Origin: Pyrus communis
Taxonomy: Eukaryota; Streptophyta; Magnoliopsida; Rosales; Rosaceae
Direction: 5' to 3'
NCBI RefSeq assembly: GCF_963583255.1
Contig: NC_084814.1
Location: forward strand, 16,342,464-16,406,463
DNA length: 64,000 bases
The notes below the pieces were generated by a model. It saw nothing but the letters and a program-made list of their open reading frames with translations, had not been told where the DNA came from and did not search any database. Positions 36,501 to 48,994 of this stretch are shown in pieces. The translations under genes were made by a program, and so were the position numbers. Numbering within the stretch: position 1 is the first letter of the stretch; each line of letters opens with the position of its first letter.

Positions 36501-37073
36501 ATTTGAATTTTAAAACCATACAAACCCTCATGAATAGTATTTTTAAGGGAGTTCAAAATAAATAAAAAGCATAATTAATAATGTACAAGTCTAAAAATGT
36601 GAAAGCATATATAAACGTGCAAGGTTCGTCAACCTTGAAACGCAACTCCCTTCATTTTGTATATCCTTGAACATTTGGTATTTTATAGTAATGTACTAAC
36701 ATTATTTCATTAGGCTTTTATTTTGGAGTATATAATACTTGAAAAACAAATGTTTTTTTTTAATTTAATTTAATTTAATTTATTTATGTTTTGAAGTAAT
36801 ATTTATGTGACAATGTGGTATGCATATACTAATTTAGTATTATGTGTTTTTTTTTCAAATTATATTTTTCATTTTCATTATTTATTGATTTAAAAATATT
36901 TTGTTTAATGGGTAACGGGTCAGGTCATATTACCTGATAATATTAACGAGTCGATATCGGGTCAGGTCATATTATTTGTTTACTTTAATGGATGTTACAT
37001 GACCCGTTAAGATATCAGGTATAACACGAAAACGACACAAACACTAGAAAACACGACACGAATATCAGGTCTA
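33557..37073. mobile_element. hAT-like TIR element (3.5 kb) with a nested element
   Basis: Inverted ends TAGACCTGACA and TAGACCTGATA, followed on both sides by CACGA and CGGGTC-rich motifs. Flanks ATTGTAAT (33549-33556) and ATTATAAC (37074-37081) are an 8-bp duplication matching at 6 of 8. The interior is AT-rich and non-coding apart from the nested element at 33801-36191. The CGGGTC/CACGA subterminal style recurs in the element at 39882-45397. Confidence 0.7.
33801..36191. mobile_element. Nested TIR element (about 2.4 kb)
   Basis: It starts GACACACCTCGACCCGAGAT and ends GACGGGTTACCACA, flanked by the 7-bp direct repeat CATAGTG (33795-33801 and 36192-36198; the two overlap the end by one base). 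The left end and the block at 34150-34600 match the foldback element at 16916-18091. The GC-richer part at 35680-35970 gives ORFs of low complexity only. No transposase was recognised. Confidence 0.6.
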
Positions 37074-37081
37074 ATTATAAC

Positions 37082-38629
37082 TTAGCATTACCCCGTCTCC
37101 ACCAATTGTTGTGGAGGCTTTTGGGCGTCCCCATGAGAGTCATGGAAGACAATATAGGGTACATGATACCTCCTAAGGCTGTTGCATTTTGCTAAATTTT
37201 AGGGCAGATTCCATTTAAAATTCTAATTACAATAGGTATGATCTTTCAAATTTTGAATTGAGTTAACCCTCAAAACTGGTGAAGCTAACAAAGACCAGTA
37301 TGGTCATGTGGGCTCGGGGTTAGGATGATGAGAATATAACAACAATATTTAATTGGTTCACCTTTCAAAATTAGGCTATGTCCACTAAGTCTCTCGTATA
37401 TATTGAATAAAAGGGTTACATATATCGCTCGGCTTTAGACACTCTCTTTTCTTTCCCCATTCGTCATGCCTGTTCTAAATGGTATTTATCCTCCTTATAT
37501 AAGCCCTCAATGAGCCCAAGTCTCAAGGCTCGAGTCTTCAATTACCTTTGCATTTAATGCGCCAAATATGTAGACCTAATCTACTGGATGCCCCTCCATT
37601 ATTTAGATAAAACGTGGCAATGAAGTGACATCTATTATGGTCCACTTGCATGTTTTCTTGGAACAACGGATACCGAGCACCTTGCTCAACCCTGGTGTTG
37701 GTGGGAATTCACACTTAAGCTCTTAACTTGTCAGTCTTTACGTCCCTTCATAGGCATCTGTTCTCTCCGATAGTTGTCACGTGACCTCGAGTGGACATCT
37801 AAGTAGGCATGTCCCTGTGTCCTGAGGCTTTGTGCTATAAAGTTATTAGTATACCAACTTGCTTCTGTGATCGGAAAACACTTTATAGGGAAGCGCTCGG
37901 CTTCATAGCTAGCAAACAAGTTAGATCGCCGAGCTATCGCTTTTAGCACTCGAGATCATCCTTCCCATTTCTATTGGGCTTGGTCTTCCTTCCATCAGGC
38001 TTCTCTTCTTTTGGGCCTTTCTTTTAGGCATGTGACCGCGGCGTTAACAATTTTTTAAGAGTAAACTTAATTAGACTAAGATTCTTGAATTTTGTTTAGA
38101 TTTAAATTACATAATGATTTAGGAGCAGAGTTAAAATTGGATTTTAATTAGGATTCCCTATTTTGTAGGAAACCTATTCCTACAAGGAAACCAATTCAAT
38201 TAATAGTTAATTAAATTATTTATTTAATAAAGATCTTAATATGGTTAGGAGAATTAAATTAAAATAAAAATAGGAAATGAAAATTTTCCCCTCCCACTTA
38301 ATAATTTCGGCACGCATAGCTTTATAGGGCTTGAGTTTCTTGGCATACCACCTATATATCCTACAAATTTGCATCGCAACTACAGTAAAATGGTTAAATG
38401 GTTCAGCGAAAGGGTATGCGACAATTGAATTAATTCAATAATTTGTTATTGTCTATTCTATTTTATTCTAATTCATGAGGTTGATTATGGACTAGGCCAA
38501 ACAAATAATTGAGCTATGTAATTGGCCGCTTTATATAATTTGATTATGGTGTTGGGAAACAATAATGTGTTATTGCAGGCGTTTAAATCTATTTTATTTT
38601 CCCGGGTTGTAATTTAAGTGGGGCTTGCG
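37082..38629. other. Gene-free stretch; possible solo LTR at 37107-38049
   Basis: 37107-38049 begins TGTTGTGGAGG and ends GGCGTTAACA, the TG...CA limits of an LTR. Read on the minus strand it is followed by TTGGTGGAGACGGGG, which could be a worn primer binding site. No target duplication or partner LTR was found, so this is tentative. 38050-38629 is AT-rich and matches nothing else in the window. Confidence 0.35.
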
Positions 38630-39187
38630 TGCCTCATCTCCTCTAACCAATGAATGATGATTTGGTTTCTTTGTATTTATTTTACATTCGGAGTTTCTTT
38701 ACGGGACGTTAAAATAAATCAACACCACCATACTTAGATGATCCAATCTTCGTGACTCGGGATTGGTTCATTTTTTTTATAAGTCCATGATCATGCCAAT
38801 TTCAGCCAAGGGATGCGATTCCCCGGCCTTGTTTTGTGTTTTAAATTTGTTTCAAAACATACTACTATTGTGAAACCTAAAAAATAAAAGGGGTTTTTGA
38901 ATTTTAATCCTTCAAGAAGATTAAAATTTAAAAAAAAAAACCTGGTGTTAGATTGATTATTGATTTTAGACCATTAATGTGTACTTAATTCAAATTCATA
39001 TTATATTTTTGTTTTTATATTTAATAGAATTTTTTTTGTCAAAGTTTTTATATTTAATAGATAACTTATTTAATGTTATTACATTAAATTTTAAATTTAT
39101 TATCATACAATTTTGTTTAACTTTCTCCAATTAGTGTACCTAAACATCCATATCATAATATATTTTACTAAATTAGTGTACCGAAAT

Positions 39188-39474
39188 TGTGACATCTCAC
39201 ATCGCCCAGGGGAGTGATCCTTAAATGTATATTCTCATCTCTACCTAGCACGAGGCCTTTTGGGAGCTCACTGGCTTCGGGTTCCGTAGGAACTCCGAAG
39301 TTAAGCGAGTAGCGCGCAAGAGCACTCCCATGATGGGTGACCCACTGGGAAGTTCTCGTGTGAGTTCCCAGAAACAAAATCGTGAGGGCGTGGTCGGGGC
39401 CCAAAGCGGACAATATCGTGCTACGGTGGTGGAGCGGGGCCGGGAAGTGGTTCGCCCCGGGCCGGGATGTGACA
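39188..39474 (+). mobile_element. Cassandra TRIM solo LTR
   Basis: A 287-bp LTR, TGTGACATCTCACATCGCCC to GGGCCGGGATGTGACA, with a perfect 5-bp target duplication GAAAT (39183-39187 and 39475-39479). It carries a 5S rRNA-like domain at about 39250-39375, the defining feature of Cassandra, a terminal-repeat retrotransposon in miniature found across vascular plants. A solo LTR is the product of recombination between two LTRs. No internal region is left. Confidence 0.92.
39250..39375 (+). other. 5S rRNA-like domain in the Cassandra LTR
   Basis: AACTCCGAAGTTAAGCGAGT and GATGGGTGACCCACTGGGAA correspond to the internal control region (A and C boxes) of plant 5S rRNA genes, which could recruit RNA polymerase III. 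It is a single degenerate copy inside a transposon, not a ribosomal gene. Confidence 0.85.
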
Positions 39475-39881
39475 GAAATGCCCATACCTAAATATATTAT
39501 AATGAATTAGTGATAGATAAGAAAATATGTGAAAACATAAGTGTACCAAAATTCCGTACCTAACTATATGATACTAAACTAGTATATCGAAATGTCGGTA
39601 CCTAAATATATTATACTAAACTAGTGTACCGAAATGTTCGTACCTAAACATAGTATACTAATCCATTATACCGAAATGTTCGTACCTAAATATATTTTTA
39701 TGAATTAGTGGCAAATAAGAAAATATGCAAAAACATAAGTGTACCGAAAAATCTCTATAAAAATATTTTCTTATATAAGATGCCTACCATAATGAGAATT
39801 AAAATTTATAATATTTTCATAAAATTTAAATTCATAAAATTATAAATAAAAAAAGAAACATTGAATATATTTGCTGGCATT

Positions 39882-42800
39882 GGGCCTGGCAATTTCTGAC
39901 ACGACCCAATAACCCGACACGACACGACACGAAATTAACAGGTGTTTGGGTCGACACGATAACGAATCGGGTCTTATCGGGTAACCCGATAAGCACCTGT
40001 TAAGATAATGGGTTGGGTCGGGTATACACGTGGGTAAACACGATACACGATAAGCAGAATATTATTTTTATAATTTTATAACCCTAAAAAAATACTATAA
40101 TAATTATATACATTAATTTTACAATTTTATACCCCTAAAAATTATAATATATATATATATATATATATTAAATTAACAATAAAATTTATAATAATTATAA
40201 TAATTATATATACTATAATAATTATACTCCCAAAATATTAAGTCTATCTATACTAATTATATATATATATATATATTAAATTTTATAAAAACTATAATAA
40301 TTATTAATTAATAATTTAATATGCATGATCATGCATTGCATATTTGCATGATTTTGCATCCATTCAAATTTGATGCGTCAGGACTCAGATGTGATTTGTT
40401 TCCATTCTCAAATTTCAATAATTAATTTCTTGCCATTGCCATTTGCCAACTTGCCGCCCTTTTTGAAAAAAAAAAATGGAGGGAAAATGAAAATGTTAAG
40501 AAAAGTTGAAAATAAAACAAAAAAGTGAGGGAATTAGGGAAAGATGTTGGAGGAAAAAGTGAAAATGATAAGAAAAAGTTGAAAAGGAAACAAAAAAGAG
40601 AGGGAAAAATGAAAATTAATAGAAGTGGTGAAATTTTTTTTTTTTTTTTTAAGTTATTAACTTTTTATCACACACATGATTGTCATGACATATCTCATTA
40701 TTTTTATAATGACACACGTGACACGTGATGTATGTACTATTCCGTGTACCAGTCAATTATAATTTATACGTACAAAATAAATAGATTTAAATCTACTTAA
40801 TAAATATATACACACACACACACACACACGGAACTTGATTGATGGCATACGAATTCTCCAAAACTAATTTCAACGATCCCAACCGTCAAACTTGTTTGTA
40901 TATGCTTTGAGATCACATCAACAAAAAATCATAAAAAATAAACATTCAAAGATCAAGTAACGGGACAAAGCTTTTCAACGGTTATAAACGAAAAATCACG
41001 ATTTAACGATTATTTTAACTCTGATTTTGATGATTTTTTATAACTACACTCCTTGACCGTATATGAATACAATGAATGAATTCGATCTTCAATTTAAAAT
41101 ATTTACACAAGTGGATACCACAAAATCTTTTGTTATACTTAATGAAAGTATAAATAAACTCTAAGTGTTAGTCAATCTATCGTTTTACGAATTCTCCAAA
41201 ACTAATTTCAACGATCCAAACCGTCAAAATTGTTTGTATATGCTTGGAGATCACATCAGCAAAAAATCACAAAAAAAAAACATTCAGAGATCAAGTAACG
41301 GGACAAAGCTTTTCAACGGTTATAAACGAAAAATCACGATTTAAAGGTTATTTTAACTCCGATTTTGATGATTTTTAATAACTACACTCCTTGACCCTAT
41401 ATGAATACAATGAATGAATTCCATCTTCAATTTAAAATATTTACACAAGTGGATACCACAAAATCTTATGTTATACTTAATAAAAGTACAAATAAACTCT
41501 AAGTGTTAGTCAATCTATCGTTTTACGAATTCTCCAAAACTAATTTCAACGATCCAAACCGTCAAAATTGTTTGTATATGCTTGGAGATCACATCAGCAA
41601 AAAATCACAAAAAAAAAAAACATTCAAAGATCAAGTAACGGGACAAAGCTTTTCAACGGTTATAAACGAAAAATCACGATTTAACGGTTATTTTAACTCT
41701 GATTTTGATGAATTTTTATAACTACACTCCTTGATCCTATATGAATACAATGAATGAATTCGATCTTCAATTTAAAATATTTACACAAGTGGATACCACA
41801 AAATCTTATGTTATACTTAATGAAAGTATAAATAAACTCTAAGTGTTAGTCAATCTATCGTTTTACGAATTCTCCAAAACTAATTTCAACGATCCAAACC
41901 GTCAAAATTGTTTGTATATGCTTGGAGATCACATCAGCAAAAAATCACAAAAAAAAAACATTCAAAGATCAAGTAACGGGACAAAGCTTTTCAACGGTTA
42001 TAAACGAAAAATCACGATTTAACGGTTATTTTAACTCTGATTTTGATGATTTTTTATAACTACACTCCTTGACCCTATATGAATACAATGAATGAATTCG
42101 ATCTTCAATTTAAAATATTTACACAAGTGGATACCACAAAATCTTATGTTATACTTAATGAAAGTATAAATAAACTCTAAGTGTTAATCAATCTATCGTT
42201 TTACGAATTCTCCAAAACTAATTTCAACGATCCAAACCGTCAAAATTGTTTGTATATGCTTGGAGATCACATCAGAAAAAAATCACAAAAAAAAAACATT
42301 CAGAGATCAAGTAACGGGACAAAGCTTTTCAACGGTTATAAACGAAAAATCACGATTTAACGGTTATTTTAACTCCGATTTTGATGATTTTTTTATAACT
42401 ACACTCCTTGACCCTATATGAATATAATGAATGAATTCGATCTTCAATTTAAAATATTTACACAAGTGGATACCACAAAATCTTATGTTATACTTAATAA
42501 AAGTATAAATAAACTCTAAGTGTTAGTCAATCTATCGTTTTACGAATTCTCCAAAACTAATTTCAACGATTCAAACCGTCAAAAATTGTTTGTATATGCT
42601 TGGAGATCACATCAGCAAAAAATCACAAAAAAAAAACATTCAAAGATCAAGTAACGGGACAAAGCTTTTCAACGGTTATAAACGAAAAATCACGATTTAA
42701 CGGTTATTTTAACTCTGATTTTGATGATTTTTTATAACTACACTCCTTGACCCTATATGAATACAATGAATGAATTCCATCTTCAATTTAAAATATTTAC

Positions 42801-45397
42801 ACAAGTGGATACCACAAAATCTTATGTTATACTTAATGAAAGTATAAATAAACTCTAAGTGTTAGTCAATCTATCGTTTTACGAGTTCTCCAAAACTAAT
42901 TTCAACGATCCAAACCGTCAAAATTGTTTGTATATGCTTGGAGATCACATCAGAAAAAAATCACAAAAAAAAAACATTCAGAGATCAAGTAACGGGACAA
43001 AGCTTTTCAACGGTTATAAACGAAAAATCACGATTTAACGGTTATTTTAACTCTGATTTTGATGATTTTTTATAACTACACTCCTTGACCCTATATGAAT
43101 ACAATGAATGAATTCCATCTTCAATTTAAAATATTTACACAAGTGGATACCACAAAATCTTATGTTATACTTAATGAAAGTATAAATAAACTCTAAGTGT
43201 TAGTCAATCTATCGTTTTACGAGTTCTCCAAAACTAATTTCAACGATCCAAACCGTCAAAATTGTTTGTATATGCTTGGAGATCACATCAGAAAAAAATC
43301 ACAAAAAAAAAACATTCAGAGATCAAGTAACGGGACAAAGCTTTTCAACGGTTATAAACGAAAAATCACGATTTAACGGTTATTTTAACTCCGATTTTGA
43401 TGATTTTTTTATAACTACACTCCTTGACCCTATATGAATACAATGAATGAATTCGATCTTCAATTTAAAATATTTACACAAGTGGATACCACAAAATCTT
43501 ATGTTATACTTAATAAAAGTATAAATAAACTCTAAGTGTTAGTCAATCTATCGTTTTACGAATTCTCCAAAACTAATTTCAACGATCCAAACCGTCAAAA
43601 ATTGTTTGTATATGCTTGGAGATCACATCAGCAAAAAATCACAAAAAAAAAAAACATAAAAAGATCAAGTAACGGGACAAAGCTTTTCAACGGTTATAAA
43701 TGAAAAATCACGATTTAACGGTTATTTTAACTCTGATTTTGATGATTTTTTATAACTACACTCCTTGACCCTATATGAATACAATGAATGAATTCGATCT
43801 TCAATTTAAAATATTTACACAAGTGGATACCACAAAATCTTATGTTATACTTAATGAAAGTATAAATAAACTCTAAGTGTTAGTCAATCTATCGTTTTAC
43901 GAATTCTCCAAAACTAATTTCAACGATCCAAACTGTCAAAATTGTTTGTATATGCTTGGAGATCACATCAACAAAAAATCACAAAAAAAAAACATTCAGA
44001 GATCAAGTAACGGGACAAAGCTTTTCAACGGTTATAAACGAAAAATCACGATTTAACAGTTATTTTAACTCCGATTTTGATGATTTTTTATAACTACACT
44101 CCTTGATCCTATATGAATACAATGAATGAATTCGATCTTCAATTTAAAATATTTACACAAGTGGATACCACAAAATCTTATGTTATACTTAATAAAAGTA
44201 TAAATAAACTCTAAGTGTTAGTCAATCTATCGTTTTACGAATTCTCCAAAACTAATTTCAACGATCTAAACCGTCAAAATTGTTTGTATATGCTTGGAGA
44301 TCACATCAGCAAAAAATCACAAAAAAAAAACATTCAAAGATCAAGTAACGGGACAAAGCTTTTCAACGGTTATAAACGAAAAATCACGATTTAACGATTA
44401 TTTTAACTCCGATTTTGATGATTTTTTTTATAACTACACTCCTTGACCCTATATGAATACAATGAATGAATTCGATCTTCAATTTAAAATATTTACACAA
44501 GTGGATACCACAAAATCTTATGTTATACTTAATAAAAGTATAAATAAACTCTAAGTGTTAGTCAATCTATCGTTTTACAAATTCTCCAAAACTAATTTCA
44601 ATGATCCAAACCGTCAAAATTGTTTGTATATGCTTGGAGATCACATCAGCAAAAAATCACAAAAAAAAAACATTCAGAGATCAAGTAACGGGACAAAGCT
44701 TTTCAACGGTTATAAACGAAAAATCACGATTTAACGGTTATTTTAACTCCGATTTTGATGATTTTTTATAACTACACTCCTTGACCCTATATGAATACAA
44801 TGAATGAATTCGATCTTCAATTTAAAATATTTACACAAGTGGATACCACAAAATCTTATGTTATACTTAATGAAAGTATAAATAAACTCTAAGTGTTAGT
44901 CAATCTATCGTTTTACGAATTCTCCAAAACTAATTTCAACGATCCAAACCGTCAAAATTGTTTGTATATGCTTGGAGATCACATCAGCAAAAAATCACAA
45001 AAAAAAAACATTCAGAGATCAAGTAACGGGACAATCTTAAAAACAAAAACTCTTTATCCTTGCACATTTAATATTTGTAATAGATTAGTAGTGTATGTAT
45101 AATTTTTTTTATTAGGCTTTCATTTTCGAGTGTAGATATAGTACTTGAACGAAAAATGTTTTAATGTTTTCAAGTAATATTTATGTTGCAATGTGTGGTT
45201 TGTGCAAATTTTAAAAAAATATATTTTTTTCTTAACGGGTCATAACGGGTCGGGTCACTTTACCCGTTGGGTAAAGTGACACGACCTTTTAAGGACCCGT
45301 TAAGATAACGGGTGTGACACGACACGACCTGTTAAGATAACAGGTGTTACACGAAAACGACACGAACACGACAGACACGACCCGTTTGCCAAGCCTA
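39882..45397. mobile_element. hAT-like element (5.5 kb) filled by a satellite array
   Basis: Ends GGGCCTGGCAATT and (reverse complement) TAGGCTTGGCAAA, followed on both sides by CACGAC and ACGGGTC subterminal repeats (39900-40060 and 45235-45390). A perfect 9-bp duplication GCTGGCATT flanks it (39873-39881 and 45398-45406). The interior is about 760 bp of AT-rich DNA with (AT)n and (CA)n tracts, then the 339-bp array, then about 200 bp. No transposase was seen; ORFs in the array are artefacts. Confidence 0.8.
40845..45035 (+). repeat. Satellite-like array, 339-bp unit, about 12.4 copies
   Basis: The phrase TCTATCGTTTTACGAATTCT or a one-base variant recurs at about 41176, 41514, 41854, 42192, 42531, 42870, 43209, 43548, 43889, 44226, 44566 and 44904, giving a period of 337-341 bp. 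Most variation lies in the A-run length and a few bases such as CATTCA(A/G)AGATC. The array starts and stops mid-unit. Sub-groups of neighbouring units share variants (for example GAGTTCTCC at 42880 and 43220), pointing to local unequal exchange. Each unit is AT-rich and non-coding. Confidence 0.95.
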
Positions 45398-46046
45398 GCT
45401 GGCATTAAATAGAGTCTAGGGACCAAAATTAATTTTTAATCTTGTATAAGACATTTTTCTAAACTTCATCTTTTTTAAGGATTAAAATCTAGTTTTCTAA
45501 AAATAAAACCTTCAAGTTTCATATTGGTTTGAAAAAGGGCTTAGTAAAATGTTTCATTGAGCCTAGCCTTCCACCAATGCGTAAAATCATTATAGAGAAC
45601 CGATCTATGTAGTTGCCATGATACTAGGAAGATTTTGAGAACTCCAGAGGACCGGCCTTACGTGTACACATATTGTTGTTAGTGTTGATGAATACTTTGA
45701 ATATGACTACCGTAGTTGCTTGGAGTACATTTAAGGTTCGTAATTCCAACAAGACACTATTGGTGGGTAAAGAACTAACCAAGTTGTGCGTATTAGTTGC
45801 ACATGCGATACTGAACTCTTCTGGCGGCTAAACGTCGGTATTTCCAAAATATTAATTGCAAAATAGTTTGAAATCTCTTATGTAGATAACCGGTAGAATA
45901 TTAGATGTACATACGGTACTTGGCCTCCCTATCATAAGCCTCCGGTCCTGTCACCAGAATTACACATAATTGAATTTGTCAAAATCTGCGAAATTGCTAG
46001 AATGTCAATCTTGAAAAATGTGATAGTATCCAATCTTATTTTTAAG

Positions 46047-46253
46047 GAAAAGGATTTCCTAGAGATTCTAGAGATCCCGTGATCATGACCGTGCATCATA
46101 CATCGTACGATCAGAAATCATTTCATAATTTAAAATTTAAAATTAAATATAAATAGTAGCTAATGAAAACTAACCTCACATTATACGATGAAATGTCATA
46201 ATTACAGAATCCTTAGGATTCTCAGGAAAAGAATCCGATGAGGATCCTTTTCC
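46047..46253. mobile_element. MITE, Mutator-like (207 bp), with empty site
   Basis: Ends GAAAAGGATTTCC and (reverse complement) GGAAAAGGATCC. A 10-bp direct repeat TATTTTTAAG flanks it (46037-46046 and 46254-46263). Copy I at about 11665 has the single uninterrupted site (CTCATTTTTAAGATC). Related to the MITE at 32899-33118. Confidence 0.85.
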
Positions 46254-46635
46254 TATTTTTAAGGCCCATATTTGATTGGTGATTATTTAATCCACTAAAA
46301 CTAATTAAAATTGGTTTGTTTTTTATTTATAGCAATGACAAACTATCTCAAAAACCTCGAAGAAAACAGGCTTATTGGTCCAAACTTTGAAGATTGGCTC
46401 CGCAATCTTTGTTATGTCTTAACTATTGAGAAGTTAGCGTTCCATATGGATGAGGACCTTCGTATTGAGAAGTTATCTAATAACTCCACTCAATAGGAAA
46501 AGCGTGAGAGGAAGACTTTGTTAGAGGCCAATGAGACAACTTATTTCTATATGCTAGCAAACATGAGTGTCGAACTTCAAAGACGGATTGGCAAAGTGAA
46601 AGCCGCCAAATGTATCATTGATCAACTTGGGAAGT

Positions 46636-46970
46636 TGTTAGGATATATTAAGGGTACAAATCAGCAATACAGTTAGAAATAAAGTTAGCAATACAGTTAG
46701 TAAGTTTGTTAGTATTTAATTAGAGTTGTTATGCTTTCTAGTAAAAAACAATGTGTAATCTTCATTCTCTTAAGTCAATATACAAGTCTCATATTTCTCT
46801 ATCTAAATTCTCTCTAGCTCATCTTTCTCAGTTACTCTTTCCTCTCCATTTTCTCTTGGATTCTCAAATATTTCAATGTAGTTAACATGGTTTCACAGCC
46901 ATCAGGCTCATGCCATGGATTATGGTGGTTCCCCTTCTCGTTAGTTTCATCTTTTTCTAGTCTTTATTTG
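46636..46970 (+). mobile_element. Copia LTR fragment plus primer binding site
   Basis: TGTTAGGATATATT through GTAGTTAACA (46636-46887) looks like a Copia LTR. It is followed directly by TGGTTTCACAGCCATCAG, close to the usual plant initiator-Met primer binding site. It interrupts the gag remnant of copy II and replaces the part corresponding to 12040-12279, with no target duplication, so it arrived by recombination or was later trimmed. Confidence 0.65.
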
Positions 46971-48994
46971 CGACACAAGAACTGGTGCACAAGATGTCCA
47001 CTGCTTTCATAGACATCAAGAGAGATTAAGGAAGCAAAGAGTTGCTCGCCATGGCAAAATCGTTTGATTCAAAGCCCAAAAAGAAAGCTAAAGCCAATAC
47101 TCAAAAACTGAAAACCAAGGGCACAATTGCCTAGGAAAAGGTGGAGGTAAAAGGTCTATGTTACCACTGTGGAAAGATGTGACAGTGGAAAAGAAACTGT
47201 TGACAAATTAATGTTGTATTAATTAATAATGTGATCTAGTAAAGGTGTTTGAGAAGTGGGAGCTTGGGTGATGCAAATTGTTTGTATCATACCATTAAAT
47301 TCATGGATTGGATTCAGAATATTTGTCATAGTGAGAGTGCAACTTGTAAGTACTTTAAAAGTGTCAAGTAAAGTTGTAAGCAGACTCCAGAATTCAAAAA
47401 TTGAATTTGAAATTCTAATCCAATCAAGAATGTCGAATTTCCCTTAACTGTGGACTTGATAGGGCAATAGCTCAAGCCAGAAGAACTTATATATTTCATG
47501 GAGTAATTCATGTCAACTTCTAATTCATATCCAAGTGAGTATAAGCATTCTCAGAGGCAATAATCGAAATAAGCATGGTGGACACTATTGCTCAATGAGT
47601 GATTGATGATATAATTGGGACGAAATATGTAATAGTAAGGATTGTCATGCGTATTAATTACCCTTCATGCAAGTGGGAAGCATGTCTGAAAAGCAATTGA
47701 TGTGGCAATACATAATTGGTTATTTCAGGTAACCCAATGTCGAGTCATTGGAGCCAAAGGGCAAGTGAGAACATCCTGACCTACCAGTAGATTAGGAAGG
47801 TTCTTTGTTGATTAGAATGAGTCTAAGGAATAACTTAAGTGGTAGGGATGAGATTGCAAAGATGTTCCAATCTTGAGATACATACCATACAGATCTGCAG
47901 TCTTAAATTATGTTCCTAGCCATAAGATGATCAAAAGGACTATCAAACATCCGCAAATGCCGATTTATATTATATCCATTAGTAAGTCTCAGACTAAGCA
48001 TGTAGTGACATGGAATAGGCATAAAAGTCCTTGTCTATGAGATTGAGTTCACTAGACATTGACCAACCATAAAAGTCTATGAATAGAAGATTACCTACTT
48101 GTCAATTATACCACACTTCTGTGTTATATGGATACTGCTAGTACTTAGACCAAAGACATCACTAGTTATCTTATGTTAATGAATGTGATCGTTAGTCTCA
48201 CCTAGAAGCTCTCAAACAATAACGGAGCCCTATAGAGTGAGGTTTCAATCATGTGTATTAACATAGAGATACATGAATGCACAAAAATGAATCTGTCACC
48301 TTCTAGGTGTCATAGTAGCCCATTGACGATCTATCTCCAGAAGTAGTTTTTGGCCAAAGCAACAATATGAGATACATCATGGTGACCATAGATACGCTTA
48401 GAGTTTTCATAAATATTTCATGCTCTAAAATATATGATCAGAATATGGTAGACTTCAAACATATTCTGACTAATCTGGGCAACCGAAAGCCATTGGTAGA
48501 TGTTACTCTTCGGCTTGTGGATATTCCTACAATATTGAATTAGTTGGAACCTTCACACACTATACAATGATATCGAAGGATAAAATTGATGAAGGCTGGA
48601 TTTAATATAAATTTTTTATGTTAAATTGCCCAGTCCGAAATAAAAGACCAGATTAACAAAATAAAAAAATATGAGCGAACCAGGTAAAACCCAGTAACAA
48701 AGAGGGTGTGTGGCAAGCCCAAATGATGTCTTCTAAGACATATGACACACAAGCGGTAAAGAATTAAATTGTAATCTTACTGACTTATGAAATTATTCTA
48801 TTTATATGCCTAAAACATGGTAAGTGCAAACAAAATAAAGAAAAGAAAAAAAAATAAAAAAATAGGGTGTCATTATTAAGATACAAGTACAGTAATAATA
48901 TTGTATTTCTGCGGAAAATACAATAAAGTCACAATGAATGAAAAAAATTAAAAAAATAACAAATCAAGAATTAAAACTAATCTCGCAAGTCTGA

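Larger units (their letters stand above)
39120..39765. repeat. Short tandem repeats, about 50 bp unit
   Basis: Repeated phrases GTACCTAAATATATTATACT, AAACTAGTGTACCGAAATG and close variants run through this stretch, with a longer unit containing GAAAATATGTGAAAACATAAG at both 39510 and 39720. The Cassandra LTR sits in one of the units. Confidence 0.7.
38851..45685. mobile_element. Composite insertion in copia copy II
   Basis: Copy I is continuous here (AAATTTGTGTTGATGAATAC near 11315). Removing the hAT-like element and the Cassandra LTR leaves about 1 kb of host insertion (38851-39881 plus 45407-45685). Its ends share weak inverted similarity (ATTTTAATCCTT), but no firm target duplication is seen. 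Class unknown. Confidence 0.45.
38630..48870 (+). mobile_element. Decayed Copia-like retroelement, copy II
   Basis: 38630-38850 matches 11095-11320, and 45690-48870 matches 11320-16245. About 6.8 kb of inserted DNA (including the Cassandra LTR and the satellite-bearing element) separates the two parts. The gag remnant starts at the ATG at 46335 (WLRNLCYVLTIEKLAFHMDE) with a stop at 46494. A worn CCHC zinc knuckle at about 47152-47197 reads CYHCGKM, then a TGA, then QWKRNC; copy I lost this part. A foreign LTR piece at 46636-46970 replaces about 240 bp of gag. Confidence 0.75.

Noticed and set aside
39250..39375. A 5S rRNA gene
   Set aside because: It is embedded in a Cassandra LTR with a target duplication, is degenerate at both ends and is a single copy.
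40845..45035. CRISPR-like or coding repeat
   Set aside because: Units are 339 bp with no spacers, in plant DNA; the short ORFs in it recur with the period and are AT-rich artefacts.
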